A program made the translations under genes and the position numbers. A stretch of DNA of 64,000 nucleotides, from contig NZ_CADIKI010000014.1 in the NCBI RefSeq assembly GCF_902859935.1, positions 159,705 to 223,704 of the forward strand. The letters are read 5' to 3'. The stretch comes from Paraburkholderia fynbosensis (GTDB lineage Bacteria > Pseudomonadota > Gammaproteobacteria > Burkholderiales > Burkholderiaceae). The notes below the pieces were generated by a model. The model made no database searches. It was not told where the DNA came from and saw only the letters and a program-made list of their open reading frames with translations. Shown piece by piece: positions 53,425 through 61,995 of the stretch. Each line of letters opens with the position of its first letter. The stretch's first letter is position 1.

Positions 53425-54825
53425 TTATTTGTTTGGCTGGTCGGGTTGTCCGTCGCTGCTGCCGACGAGTTGCGCGAGCGTCGTGCCGTCGAGCTGGGCC
53501 ACGCTTGCCTTGAGATGGAGAAATTGCATCAGCGTGTCGTAGCGCGCTTTTGAAAGATCGCGCCGGGTGCTGAACAGTTTGTCCTCGGCATTCAGGACAT
53601 CTGCATTGATCCGCACACCCACCTTGAAGCCCTTGCGATTCGAACGCAGGGCGGTCTCAGCCGACCGCTGCGCGGTGCGAAGCGCGGAAACCTGCGCCAG
53701 TCCATCACGTACACCAAAGAACGCCTGTTGTGCTTCCAGCGCAGCCGAACGGCGCGCGTCTTCAAGATCGTGGTCTGCCTTGTCGCGCAGTGCGAGCGCC
53801 TCGCGCTTTCTGCTCGTCGTGGAGAATCCGTCGAACAGGGGAATGCTGATCTGAATTCCCACTTCGCCGGACGTTGCCCGGTTCGCGCCGGTATTGAAGT
53901 TTGTCTGTCCGTTGATGAATGCCGCATTACCGTGACTGACATTGCCGACAATCGATATGCTCGGCATGAATCCCACATTGACCTTCGAGACTTCGCGTCG
54001 TGCAATCTCAAGGGCGATCTGCTGCTGTCTGACGTCCAGCCCTGACGTTTCGGCATCCGACACCCAGTTCTCAACTGGCTGAGGTATGGAAAGCGATAAC
54101 GCCGCATCGTCATTGAGTGGGTCCAGGCCATCGACAGGATGCCCCACTATCTTTTGCAGGGCGGCGTATCGGGTCGCGAGGTCGCCTTGTGCATGTGCAA
54201 GGTCAGCCACGGCAGCGTCCGCGGCTGCCTGTCCTTCATCAAGGTCAACGACGGTGGCAGCGCCTAGCGAGAATGTTCGTCGTGTGAGCGCCAGTTGTTC
54301 GGCGACTGAACGCTGATGCTCCTGGGCCAGCAGGAAAGTGTCCTTTGCGCCCAGCGCGTCGAAGTATGCCTGCGACACACGAAGTGTCGCATCCTGTTTT
54401 GCACTTGCGAAGGCGAGGCCGGACGCCATCACGGATAGGGTGCTTTGCTGATAGATTTGCCAGTCGTCCCACTTGAAAACAGACTGGTTCAGCGACAGCG
54501 TTGACCCGACCGTCGAATAGCCGGCCGCAGGCTGGCCGGGGACATTGACGGTGTTCCTGAATGTGGATTCCGTGAAGGAGAGATGAGGCAGCAGCGCGCC
54601 GCGCGCCTCGGGTTCCTTTTCAAGTCCTGCCCGATAGGCCGCTTCGGCGCTCGCAAGTTTGGCGTCGTTGGCGAATGCGTCGTCGGCCAGTTGCAGCAGG
54701 CCTGCCGCATACGTTGGCACGCTGCCAGACAGTAGCGTGAGGAGGCCGAGCAAAATCGCACAGTTTTTCGACAGACGCGCGGTCTGTCTGGTCAGACGAC
54801 ATCGTGAACAATTCCTGGTGACCAT
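53425..54825 (-). CDS. TolC-family outer-membrane channel of the type I secretion system
   Basis: 466 residues from ATG 54825. The N-terminus has an export signal (about 20-40, CAILLGLLTLLSGSVPTYAAG). The body shows the two TolC helical-hairpin repeats: LASAEAAYRAGLEKEPEARGALLPHLSF near the start, ATRYAALQKIVGHPVDGL in the middle, and DLSKARYDTLMQFLHLKASVAQLDG at the end. Its start is coupled to a 12-residue leader ORF with a very strong ribosome binding site (AGGAGG), because the leader stop overlaps its ATG. First gene of the island's exporter operon. Confidence 0.92.
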   Translation of the reverse strand: MVTRNCSRCRLTRQTARLSKNCAILLGLLTLLSGSVPTYAAGLLQLADDAFANDAKLASAEAAYRAGLEKEPEARGALLPHLSFTESTFRNTVNVPGQPAAGYSTVGSTLSLNQSVFKWDDWQIYQQSTLSVMASGLAFASAKQDATLRVSQAYFDALGAKDTFLLAQEHQRSVAEQLALTRRTFSLGAATVVDLDEGQAAADAAVADLAHAQGDLATRYAALQKIVGHPVDGLDPLNDDAALSLSIPQPVENWVSDAETSGLDVRQQQIALEIARREVSKVNVGFMPSISIVGNVSHGNAAFINGQTNFNTGANRATSGEVGIQISIPLFDGFSTTSRKREALALRDKADHDLEDARRSAALEAQQAFFGVRDGLAQVSALRTAQRSAETALRSNRKGFKVGVRINADVLNAEDKLFSTRRDLSKARYDTLMQFLHLKASVAQLDGTTLAQLVGSSDGQPDQPNK

Positions 54826-54863
54826 CACAGGCTCACGGCGACGCTGATTTGATTCGTTGGCAT
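54825..54863 (-). CDS. 12-residue leader ORF coupled to tolC
   Basis: AGGAGG at 54880-54875 on the minus strand lies 11 bases before ATG 54863. The peptide MPTNQISVAVSL ends in TGA that overlaps the tolC ATG (TGATG). No other start lies near this ribosome binding site, so ribosomes probably reach tolC by termination-reinitiation on this leader. Confidence 0.5.
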   Translation of the reverse strand: MPTNQISVAVSL

Positions 54864-55294
54864 TCGCTAAATTTCCTCCTGGACAATTGACCAAGAGGCT
54901 ACTGCTTCGTCCCCTTTTTAAGAGTCGGACGAATCTGAAATGCAAATGCCGATGTTGTCGAAGCCGAGAAGAGTCCGGGAGTTGTCTTGCGTCCGGTAAT
55001 TGTGAAACCGGAAAATCGTCCGCCGTCCGTCAACTGGCCTCGCCGGGTAGATGATGACGAGTGAGTGCGTTCCCGCTGTGTCGTTCGCGCGTGTCCGGTG
55101 ACCCAGCCTCATAACCGCCGCCAATGACAAGTGGTCCTTACGAATTTCCCCAGACGGCTGGGGTTCTTTCCGCAAACATCCCGCAACTTCCCCACTCGCT
55201 CCCCACGGCAAGGCAGTCGCCCCACAGGGCTCCAACACATCTGGCTGCAACCCTTGCCTGACAAGGCTTCCGATAGGGGTTCTCACGTAAAATG
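54864..55294. other. Right end of island, non-coding
   Basis: 431 bases upstream of the tolC leader. A CCCCAG/CTGGGG hairpin lies at 55141-55156 but lacks a T run. An open minus-strand frame from 55409 to 54918 has no recognisable content. This region must carry any island promoter for the exporter genes; none could be fixed with confidence. Confidence 0.45.
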
Positions 55295-55300
55295 CCGGTT

Positions 55301-55358
55301 GCGGGGGCAGCACAGGTTGAGCACATGACGCGCTGCCTGTTTCCCGCTTAACTGCACA
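55301..55358 (-). ncRNA. Cobalamin riboswitch, 5' half (severed)
   Basis: On the minus strand it reads GCAGTTAAGCGGGAAACAGG, then CTCAACCTGTGCTGCCCCCGCA, matching the opening of the complete plus-strand riboswitch at 55.5 kb (GCAGTTAAACGGGAAACAGG ... TCAACCTGTGCTGCCCCCGCA). It then departs into island DNA where GGTAAGCG should follow. That continuation is found at 43.68 kb. The GGTG loop element of the plus copy reads GGCAG here, so some decay may have started. Confidence 0.88.
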
Positions 55359-55442
55359 CGCGAACGCATGTGCGGGTACCAAACGCGCGCATACGTTAGC
55401 ACATGGCACCCGGTCCGATAAGCGCCTGCGGCCGGCGTTTCC

Positions 55443-55471
55443 TTGACTGCGCGGGGCCGCGGGCCTACACT
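55443..55471 (+). promoter_or_regulatory. Sigma-70 promoter of the cobW-cobN operon
   Basis: TTGACT (55443-55448) and TACACT (55466-55471) with exactly 17 bases between. It lies about 40 bases upstream of the riboswitch aptamer. Confidence 0.75.
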
Positions 55472-55504
55472 CGCACGCACTTTGGTGCTCGTGTGCGCGC
55501 TCGT

Positions 55505-55735
55505 GCGCATGCAGTTAAACGGGAAACAGGGTGCCCGCCTGCATTGGACCGGGTCAACCTGTGCTGCCCCCGCAACGGTAAGCGAAAAGTGGCGTCGGCT
55601 GGATTGACCGACGCTGCGGAGCCGGCTTCGATGTCCACGCGCAAGGCCGCGTCGGCATATCACCACTGGGCGAGAAATCACTCGTCCGGGAAGGGGAAGC
55701 GGCGCTTTCGCCAGCCCGGATACCGGCCAGAATAC
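55505..55735 (+). ncRNA. Cobalamin (AdoCbl) riboswitch upstream of cobW
   Basis: All conserved elements occur in order: GCAGTTAAACGGGAAACAGG with GGTGC, CAACCTGTGCTGCCCCCGCAACGGTAAGCG, CACCACTGGGCG, GGGAAGGGG, and the B12 box AGCCCGGATACCGGCC at 55713-55728. The aptamer is longer than usual because of an extra hairpin (GCGTCGG.../...CCGACGC, about 55591-55615). About 220 bases of leader separate it from the cobW start. It should repress cobW-cobN-chlD when cobalamin is plentiful. Confidence 0.95.
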
Positions 55736-55954
55736 GCAGGACGCCCGTCGCGGGGATGCGACGGTGCGTTCATGACCTCACACCCGCTTTCTGTTTACTG
55801 TTGTCGCGGCAACGCCGCCGTTCGTCCCCGTGTGTTGTGATCGAGCCGGCTTCGGCAGCGCGTGCGCCTCGTGCGTGTGCGCCCGGCCGGGCCATGCAGA
55901 CAGACGCGCGAACGTACCGACGGCCCCGTGCAACGCCTACGGATGGACCTCACA

Positions 55955-57049
55955 ATGCAAACTCAAATGCGCAAGATCCCCGTCACCATCGTCACGGGCT
56001 TTCTCGGCAGCGGCAAGACCACGCTGCTGCGGCATATTCTTCAGCATGCGGGCGGCAAGCGCATTGCGGTGATCGTCAACGAGTTCGGCGAGCTCGGCAT
56101 CGACGGCGAAATCCTCAAAGGCTGCGGCGTCGGTTGCGATGAAAACGGCGTCGAAACGGAAGGGCAACTGTATGAACTCGCGAACGGCTGCCTGTGCTGC
56201 ACCGTGCAGGAAGAGTTCTTTCCCGTGATGGAAAGGCTCGTCGAGCGCCGCGAGCAGATCGATCACGTGCTGATCGAAACCTCCGGTCTCGCGTTGCCCA
56301 AGCCGCTGGTGCAGGCGTTCAACTGGCCGCAGATCAGGAACAGCTTCACCGTCGATGCGGTCGTCACGGTCGTCGACGGCCCGGCTGCCGCCAGCGGCCA
56401 GTTCGCCGACAACCCCGTGGCCGTCGACGCGCAGCGCAAGGCCGATCCGAATCTCGATCACGAGTCGCCGCTGCACGAACTGTTCGAAGATCAACTCTCG
56501 GCGGCCGACCTCGTGATCCTGAACAAGACGGACCTGCTCGACGACGCGCAGCAAGGCGCGGTCGAAGCGGTGATCCGCGAAGAGATTGCACCGCAGGTGA
56601 AGATCGTGCGCGCGCAGCTGGGCCAGCTCGATCTCCATACGCTGCTGGGTCTCGAAGCGGCGTCGGAGGAAACGATCCACTTGCGCCACGATCATCACGG
56701 TTCCGCCGAGGACGCCAATCACCACCATGATGAATTCGATTCGGTGGTGGTGCAGGCGAGCGCGCCGTCGCGCGAAGCGGTGATCGCCGCGCTGCAAGCG
56801 CTCGTCGAAGCGAACACGATTTACCGCGTGAAAGGCTTCGCTGCATTGCCGGGCGCACCGATGCGTCTCGTGATCCAGGGGGTGGGCCGGCGCTTCGACA
56901 GCTATTTCGATCGGCGCTGGCAGCCCGGCGAAGGGACCCAAAGCCGCTTCGTGCTGATCGGCGAAGACCTCGACCAGGCCGCGTTGCAACGCGCGTTCGA
57001 CGCGGCGCTCGGCGTCGTGTCGTCGAGCGCCGCGGCCAGCGAGGCGTAA
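55955..57049 (+). CDS. cobW: CobW-type GTPase metallochaperone
   Basis: 364 residues from ATG 55955; in-frame starts at 55943 and 55967 are alternatives and no ribosome binding site decides. The G3E GTPase motifs are Walker A TGFLGSGKTTLL, the metal motif ANGCLCCTVQEEF (CxCC), the switch GLALPKPL and the guanine motif LNKTDLL. A His-rich loop (HLRHDHHGSAEDANHHHDE, about 247-265) fits metal delivery. In the aerobic pathway it is thought to supply cobalt to CobNST-type chelatase. First gene of the riboswitch-controlled operon. Confidence 0.94.
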   Translation: MQTQMRKIPVTIVTGFLGSGKTTLLRHILQHAGGKRIAVIVNEFGELGIDGEILKGCGVGCDENGVETEGQLYELANGCLCCTVQEEFFPVMERLVERREQIDHVLIETSGLALPKPLVQAFNWPQIRNSFTVDAVVTVVDGPAAASGQFADNPVAVDAQRKADPNLDHESPLHELFEDQLSAADLVILNKTDLLDDAQQGAVEAVIREEIAPQVKIVRAQLGQLDLHTLLGLEAASEETIHLRHDHHGSAEDANHHHDEFDSVVVQASAPSREAVIAALQALVEANTIYRVKGFAALPGAPMRLVIQGVGRRFDSYFDRRWQPGEGTQSRFVLIGEDLDQAALQRAFDAALGVVSSSAAASEA

Positions 57050-57055
57050 GCGCTC

Positions 57056-60000
57056 ATGCATCTGCTGCGCACGACGCCGGGCGGTTTCGTCGACGATACG
57101 CAGGGCGTGATCCGTATCGATCAGCAGCCCGCCGACATCGTCGTGCTCAGTTCCGCCGACACCACGCTGTCGCTGCTCGCGAGTGTTTTTCCGCGGCTGG
57201 GGGAGGGCTTCCCCAGCGTGCGGCTCGCGAACGTCACGTATCTGCGGCAACCGGCCTCGGTCGATTTCTATCTCGAGGATGTGCTGCAGCACGCGCGCGT
57301 GGTGGTGGTCGATCACCTGGGCGGTGAAGCGTATTGGCCGTACGGGATCGAGCAGGTGGTCGCGCTGGCGGAGCGTAAACAGCAGACGCTCGCGATGTTT
57401 TCCGGCGACTTGCAGGAAGATCCGAACCTGCTCGCGCGCAGCACCGCCGACGCCGATCTGTGTCATCAGCTCTGGCGCTATCTGCGTGAAGGCGGGCCGC
57501 AAAACGCCGAGGCGTTTTTGCGCTGCATCGCGCACCGCGCGTTCGGCTGGGCGCGCGAGCCTGCGCCGCCGCGCGCGTTGCCGGCCGCCGCGCTCTATCA
57601 TCCGCGGCACGACGTGCCGAGCGTCGCCGACTGGCAGGCGCGCTGGCAAGCCGGCGCGCCGGTCGCGGCGATCCTGTTCTATAAGGCGCATCTGCAGGCG
57701 GCCAACACGGCGGTGTTCGACGCGCTGATCGACGCGCTCGAAGCGCAGGGCCTCAATCCGTTGCCGATCGCGATCACGTCGCTGAAAGATGCGATGAGCC
57801 GCGACGTCGTGCAGACACTATGCGCGCAACACGAGGTCGCGCTGGTGTTGAACACGACGGCCTTCGCCGCGTCCGCGATCGACGACCCCGCGCCGCTCGC
57901 GCTGGCCGGCGACGCGCCGGTGTTCCAGGTGATCCTGAGCGGCGGCAATCGCGACGACTGGCTCAAGGACAACCACGGCCTCAATTCGCGCGATATCGCC
58001 ATGCATGTCGCGCTGCCGGAGGTGGACGGGCGCATCATCACGCGCGCGATCAGTTTCAAGGGGCTCGCGTATCGCTGTGCGCACACCCAGGTCGACGTGG
58101 TGCGTTATCAGCCGGACCTTGAACGTGTGGGCTTTCTCGCCGAACTGAGCCGCCGCTGGTGCCGTCTGCGTTCACTCGATAACGCGGACAAAAAACTCGC
58201 GCTGATTCTCGCCAACTATCCGATGAGCGAAGGGCGCATCGGCAATGGCGTGGGACTCGACACGCCCGCGTCGGTGGTCGGCATGCTGGCGATGCTGCGC
58301 GACGAGGGCTATCGTCTCGCGGACGAATTGCCCGCCGATGGCGATGCGCTGCTGAAGAAGCTCACGGAAGGCGTAACCAACGATCCGGTGATGCGCGATC
58401 TGCGGCCCGCGCTGCAAAGCCTCGCGCTCGACGACTATCTCGGGCATTTCAACGCGTTGCCGGCCGGCGCGCGTCAAGCACTGAATGCGCGCTGGGGCAC
58501 GCCCGAGCAGGATCCGACGCTGCGGCGCGGCCGCTTCATGATCGCGGGCTGGCGGTGTGGGCAGGTGTTCGTCGGCATCCAGCCTTCGCGTTCGCGCGAG
58601 CAAGGCGACTATGCGAGCTATCACGACGCCGATCTGGTGCCGCCGCATGCGTACCTCGCGTTCTATTTCTGGCTGCGTCACCAGTTCGGTATCGACGCGG
58701 TCGTGCATGTGGGCAAACACGGCAATCTCGAATGGCTGCCAGGCAAGAGCGTCGCGTTGAGCAACGCATGCTGGCCCGATCTGATCCTCGGGCCAATGCC
58801 GCATCTGTATCCGTTCATCGTCAACGATCCGGGCGAGGGCAGCCAGGCCAAGCGGCGCGCCCAGGCGGTCATCATCGATCACCTGATGCCGCCGCTCACG
58901 CGCGCCGAAAGTTATGGGCCGTTGCAGGATCTGGAGCGTCAGGTCGACGAATACTATGAAGCGCTGATGGTCGATCCGCGCCGCTCGAAGCTGCTACGGC
59001 GCAGCATTCTGGCGACGATCGTCGAGCACAAGCTGCATGAGGAGCTGAGTCTCGCGGAGCCGAGCGGCGAGGATGACGAGGACGCGCTGCTCACGCGCGT
59101 CGACGCGTGGCTGTGCGAACTGAAGGAAGCGCAGATTCGCGATGGCTTGCATACGTTCGGGCAATCGCCCGACGGCGTGCAACGGCGTGACACGTTGCTG
59201 GCGTTGGGGCGCTTTCCTGTCGGCGACGGGCAAGGCGCTAAGGCCGGCTTGATCGACGCATTGGCGCGCGATCTGCGCATAGATCATCTGTTCGATCCGC
59301 TGTCCGTGGATTGGTCGGCGGTGTGGGACGGCCCGCGTCCCGATGTGTTGCAGCAGGTGAGCGATGCGCCGTGGCGGCATGGCGGCGACACGCGCGAACG
59401 GCTCGAGTTGCTGGCGGCGGAAATGTTGAGCGGCGTGTGTGGCGACCGGGGCGATCTGAGCGAGCTGCACGGCGGAATATCACGCGCGATAACGCCAGCC
59501 GGTACGCTGCCGCAAGCGGAGCAGGTCATCGAGCGCTTGCGCGACGACGTGCTGCCGAGGCTCGACGCCTGCGGTCGACAGGAAATGCTGCATCTGAGAC
59601 GCGGCCTCGAAGGGCGCTTCGTGCCGCCGGGGCCGAGCGGTTCGCCGTCGCGCGGGCGGCCCGACGTGCTGCCCACCGGCCGAAATTTCTATTCGGTCGA
59701 CACGCGCGCAGTGCCGACGCAAGCCGCGTGGTCGCTCGGACTGAAATCCGCGCAGCAGTTGCTCGAGCGGCATCTGCAGGACAAGGGCGATTATCCGCGC
59801 GCGATCGGGCTCTCGGTATGGGGCACCGCGACGATGCGCACCGGCGGCGACGACGTCGCCCAGGCGCTCGCACTGCTCGGCGTGCGGCCGAAGTGGGCGC
59901 CGGGCAGCCATCGCGTGACCGACTTCGAGATCATGCCGATCGAAGCGTTCGACCGTCCCCGTATCGACGTCACGTTGCGCGTGTCCGGCTTTTTCCGCGA

Positions 60001-60886
60001 CGCCTTTGCGAACGTGATGCACCTGTTCGACGCCGCCGTGCAGGCCGTTGCCGAACTCGACGAACCCGAAGCGCTGAATCCGATTCGTGCGCGCGTGCGG
60101 CGCGAGCGCGATGCGCTGATCGCGCGCGGCATGGATGCTGCCGAGGCACGCCGGCGCGCCGGCTGGCGCGTGTTTAGCGCACGGCCCGGCGCGTATGGCG
60201 CGGGTCTGCAGGACATGATCGACTCGCAGCAGTGGCAGACCGACGCCGATCTCGCGAACGCGTATCAGGCCTGGGGTGGCTACGCGTACACGCAGAAGCA
60301 CTCGGGCGAAGCAGCGCGCGATGCGTTCGGTGCGCGCCTCGCCGCGCTGGACGTGGTGCTGCAGAACCAGGATAACCGCGAGCACGACCTGCTCGATTCG
60401 AACGACTACTATCAGTTCCAGGGCGGCATGGTCGCGGCGGTGCGGCATCTGACCGGCACTCAGCCGAGCGTGTATCACGCCGATCACAGCAACCCGAGCG
60501 CGCCGCGAGTGCGCACGCTGCATGAGGAAATCGCGCGCGTGATTCGTTCGCGTGTCGTCAATCCCAAGTGGATCGATGGCGTGAAACGCCACGGCTATAA
60601 GGGCGCGGCCGAGATCGCCGCAACCGTCGATTATCTGTACGGTTACGATGCGACCGCGCGGGTGATCGCCGATCATCAATATGCGCTCGTCGCCGATGCT
60701 TATCTGAACGACGTTAATACCCGCGAGTTCTTGCAGCGGCACAACCCGCATGCATTGCATTCGGTCTGCGAGCGTCTGCTCGAAGCGATGCAGCGGGGGT
60801 TGTGGCAGGCGCCGGGCGAATACCGCGCGCAAGTCGAAGGGCATCTGCTCGCGAGCGAGCAGCAGATCGAAGGAATGCAGACATGA
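57056..60886 (+). CDS. cobN: Cobaltochelatase large subunit
   Basis: 1276 residues, the usual CobN length. It inserts cobalt into hydrogenobyrinic acid a,c-diamide. Family blocks include AYLAFYFWLRHQFGIDAVVHVGKHGNLEWLPGKSVALS, LYPFIVNDPGEGSQAKRRAQAVIIDHLMPPLTRAESYG, NFYSVDTRAVPTQAAWSLG and SLSVWGTATMRTGGDD-like text, and the C-terminal SNDYYQFQGGMVAAVRHLTG. It starts six bases after cobW and overlaps the next gene by four bases (ATGA), so the chelatase subunits are made together. Confidence 0.96.
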   Translation: MHLLRTTPGGFVDDTQGVIRIDQQPADIVVLSSADTTLSLLASVFPRLGEGFPSVRLANVTYLRQPASVDFYLEDVLQHARVVVVDHLGGEAYWPYGIEQVVALAERKQQTLAMFSGDLQEDPNLLARSTADADLCHQLWRYLREGGPQNAEAFLRCIAHRAFGWAREPAPPRALPAAALYHPRHDVPSVADWQARWQAGAPVAAILFYKAHLQAANTAVFDALIDALEAQGLNPLPIAITSLKDAMSRDVVQTLCAQHEVALVLNTTAFAASAIDDPAPLALAGDAPVFQVILSGGNRDDWLKDNHGLNSRDIAMHVALPEVDGRIITRAISFKGLAYRCAHTQVDVVRYQPDLERVGFLAELSRRWCRLRSLDNADKKLALILANYPMSEGRIGNGVGLDTPASVVGMLAMLRDEGYRLADELPADGDALLKKLTEGVTNDPVMRDLRPALQSLALDDYLGHFNALPAGARQALNARWGTPEQDPTLRRGRFMIAGWRCGQVFVGIQPSRSREQGDYASYHDADLVPPHAYLAFYFWLRHQFGIDAVVHVGKHGNLEWLPGKSVALSNACWPDLILGPMPHLYPFIVNDPGEGSQAKRRAQAVIIDHLMPPLTRAESYGPLQDLERQVDEYYEALMVDPRRSKLLRRSILATIVEHKLHEELSLAEPSGEDDEDALLTRVDAWLCELKEAQIRDGLHTFGQSPDGVQRRDTLLALGRFPVGDGQGAKAGLIDALARDLRIDHLFDPLSVDWSAVWDGPRPDVLQQVSDAPWRHGGDTRERLELLAAEMLSGVCGDRGDLSELHGGISRAITPAGTLPQAEQVIERLRDDVLPRLDACGRQEMLHLRRGLEGRFVPPGPSGSPSRGRPDVLPTGRNFYSVDTRAVPTQAAWSLGLKSAQQLLERHLQDKGDYPRAIGLSVWGTATMRTGGDDVAQALALLGVRPKWAPGSHRVTDFEIMPIEAFDRPRIDVTLRVSGFFRDAFANVMHLFDAAVQAVAELDEPEALNPIRARVRRERDALIARGMDAAEARRRAGWRVFSARPGAYGAGLQDMIDSQQWQTDADLANAYQAWGGYAYTQKHSGEAARDAFGARLAALDVVLQNQDNREHDLLDSNDYYQFQGGMVAAVRHLTGTQPSVYHADHSNPSAPRVRTLHEEIARVIRSRVVNPKWIDGVKRHGYKGAAEIAATVDYLYGYDATARVIADHQYALVADAYLNDVNTREFLQRHNPHALHSVCERLLEAMQRGLWQAPGEYRAQVEGHLLASEQQIEGMQT

Positions 60887-61995
60887 ATGCAGCGACACCA
60901 GCAGTGAGCCACCAGGCGGCCGGGGATCCGCGGCCTGATCAGCGGCCCGCGTTTCCGTTTGCCGCGTTGATCGGCCAGGCGCCGTTGCAGCAGGCGCTGC
61001 TGCTGGCCGCGATCGATCCGGGGCTGGGCGGCGTGCTGGTCGCCGGGCCGCGCGGCACGGCCAAGTCGACCGCGGCGCGCGCGCTCGCCGAGTTGCTGCC
61101 GCAAGGGCAACTGGTGAATTTGCCGCTCGGCGCGAGCGAAGACCGTCTGATCGGTACGCTCGATATCGAAACCGTGCTGCGCGACGGCTCAGTGCGCTTC
61201 TCGCCGGGCCTGCTCGCGAAAGCGCACCACGGCGTGCTGTATGTGGATGAAGTCAATCTGCTGCCCGATGCGCTCGTCGATGCATTGCTCGACGTCGCGG
61301 CGAGCGGCGTGAACACCGTCGAGCGCGATGGCGTTTCGCATAGCCACGACGCGAGCTTCGTGCTGATCGGCACGATGAATCCCGAAGAGGGTGAACTGCG
61401 GCCGCAATTGATCGACCGTTTCGGCTTGATGTTCGAGTTGCAGAACTGTTTCGAGCCGGCAATGCGTCAGGCGATCGTGAAGGCGCGGCTCGCGTTCGAT
61501 CTCGACCCGCAGGGTTTTCGCGCGGGCTATGCGGGGCGGCAGGCGGCGTACGTCGAGCGGATTCGTGCCGCGCGCGAAGCGCTGCCGCAGCTCGCGTTCG
61601 ATGATGCCGTGCACGCGCACGTCAGCGCGTTGTGCATCGAAGCGGCCGTGGATGGTCTGCGCGCCGATCTCGTGATGCTGCGCGCGGCGCGGGCGTTGGC
61701 CGCGCTGGAGCAGGCGGTCGCGGTAACGGCGGAGCATGTCGACCGGGTCGCCGGGGCGGTGCTGATTCATCGGCGTCATCAGCGTGATGGGCAGGCAGGT
61801 GGCGATGCGTATGAGAGCGAAGCGCAGCGGCAAGCCGATGCGGGCGGCGCTGCGGATCGACCGGCAGGGTCCGGTGCGGATGCGGCGTCGGCGTCTCCCG
61901 GCGCCGACGAGAACGACTGGGGCTACCTGCCGCCCGAGCCGGCCCCGACCACGCAAGTCAAAGGCGTCATACCGCTTGGCGCAAAAAAACGCTGA
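60883..61995 (+). CDS. Chelatase AAA+ subunit (zero-frame product, ChlI/CobS-like)
   Basis: 370 residues from ATG 60883. AAA+ motifs are Walker A AGPRGTAKSTAARALAE, Walker B GVLYVDEVNLLPDALVDALLD and sensor LIGTMNPEEGELRPQLIDRFG. A low-complexity acidic/Ala-rich linker (about 300-345) ends the product. The stop follows directly after GCA AAA AAA CGC, an ideal slippery site. Size and content match the small ATPase subunit of Mg/Co-chelatases, so this shorter product probably serves as that subunit while the frameshifted one serves as the medium subunit. Confidence 0.9.
   Translation: MNAATPAVSHQAAGDPRPDQRPAFPFAALIGQAPLQQALLLAAIDPGLGGVLVAGPRGTAKSTAARALAELLPQGQLVNLPLGASEDRLIGTLDIETVLRDGSVRFSPGLLAKAHHGVLYVDEVNLLPDALVDALLDVAASGVNTVERDGVSHSHDASFVLIGTMNPEEGELRPQLIDRFGLMFELQNCFEPAMRQAIVKARLAFDLDPQGFRAGYAGRQAAYVERIRAAREALPQLAFDDAVHAHVSALCIEAAVDGLRADLVMLRAARALAALEQAVAVTAEHVDRVAGAVLIHRRHQRDGQAGGDAYESEAQRQADAGGAADRPAGSGADAASASPGADENDWGYLPPEPAPTTQVKGVIPLGAKKR

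Larger units (their letters stand above)
43681..55294. mobile_element. 11.6-kb genomic insertion carrying a type I secretion island
   Basis: The boundaries are set by the two halves of the minus-strand cobalamin riboswitch, which fit together if this stretch is removed. Imperfect direct repeats flank it: CCGTTGGGGG at 43671-43680 and CCGGTTGCGGGGG at 55295-55307. Inside are two small plus-strand genes at the left end, then a minus-strand block with the putative effector, four small (lipo)protein genes and the TolC/HlyD/ABC exporter. Part of it (about 47.2-50.3 kb) is much more AT-rich than the rest of the window. No integrase, transposase or terminal inverted repeats were recognised, so the mechanism of entry is unknown. 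Confidence 0.88.

Noticed and set aside
55937..57691. 584-codon minus-strand open frame over cobW and cobN
   Set aside because: Antisense shadow of two well-identified genes.
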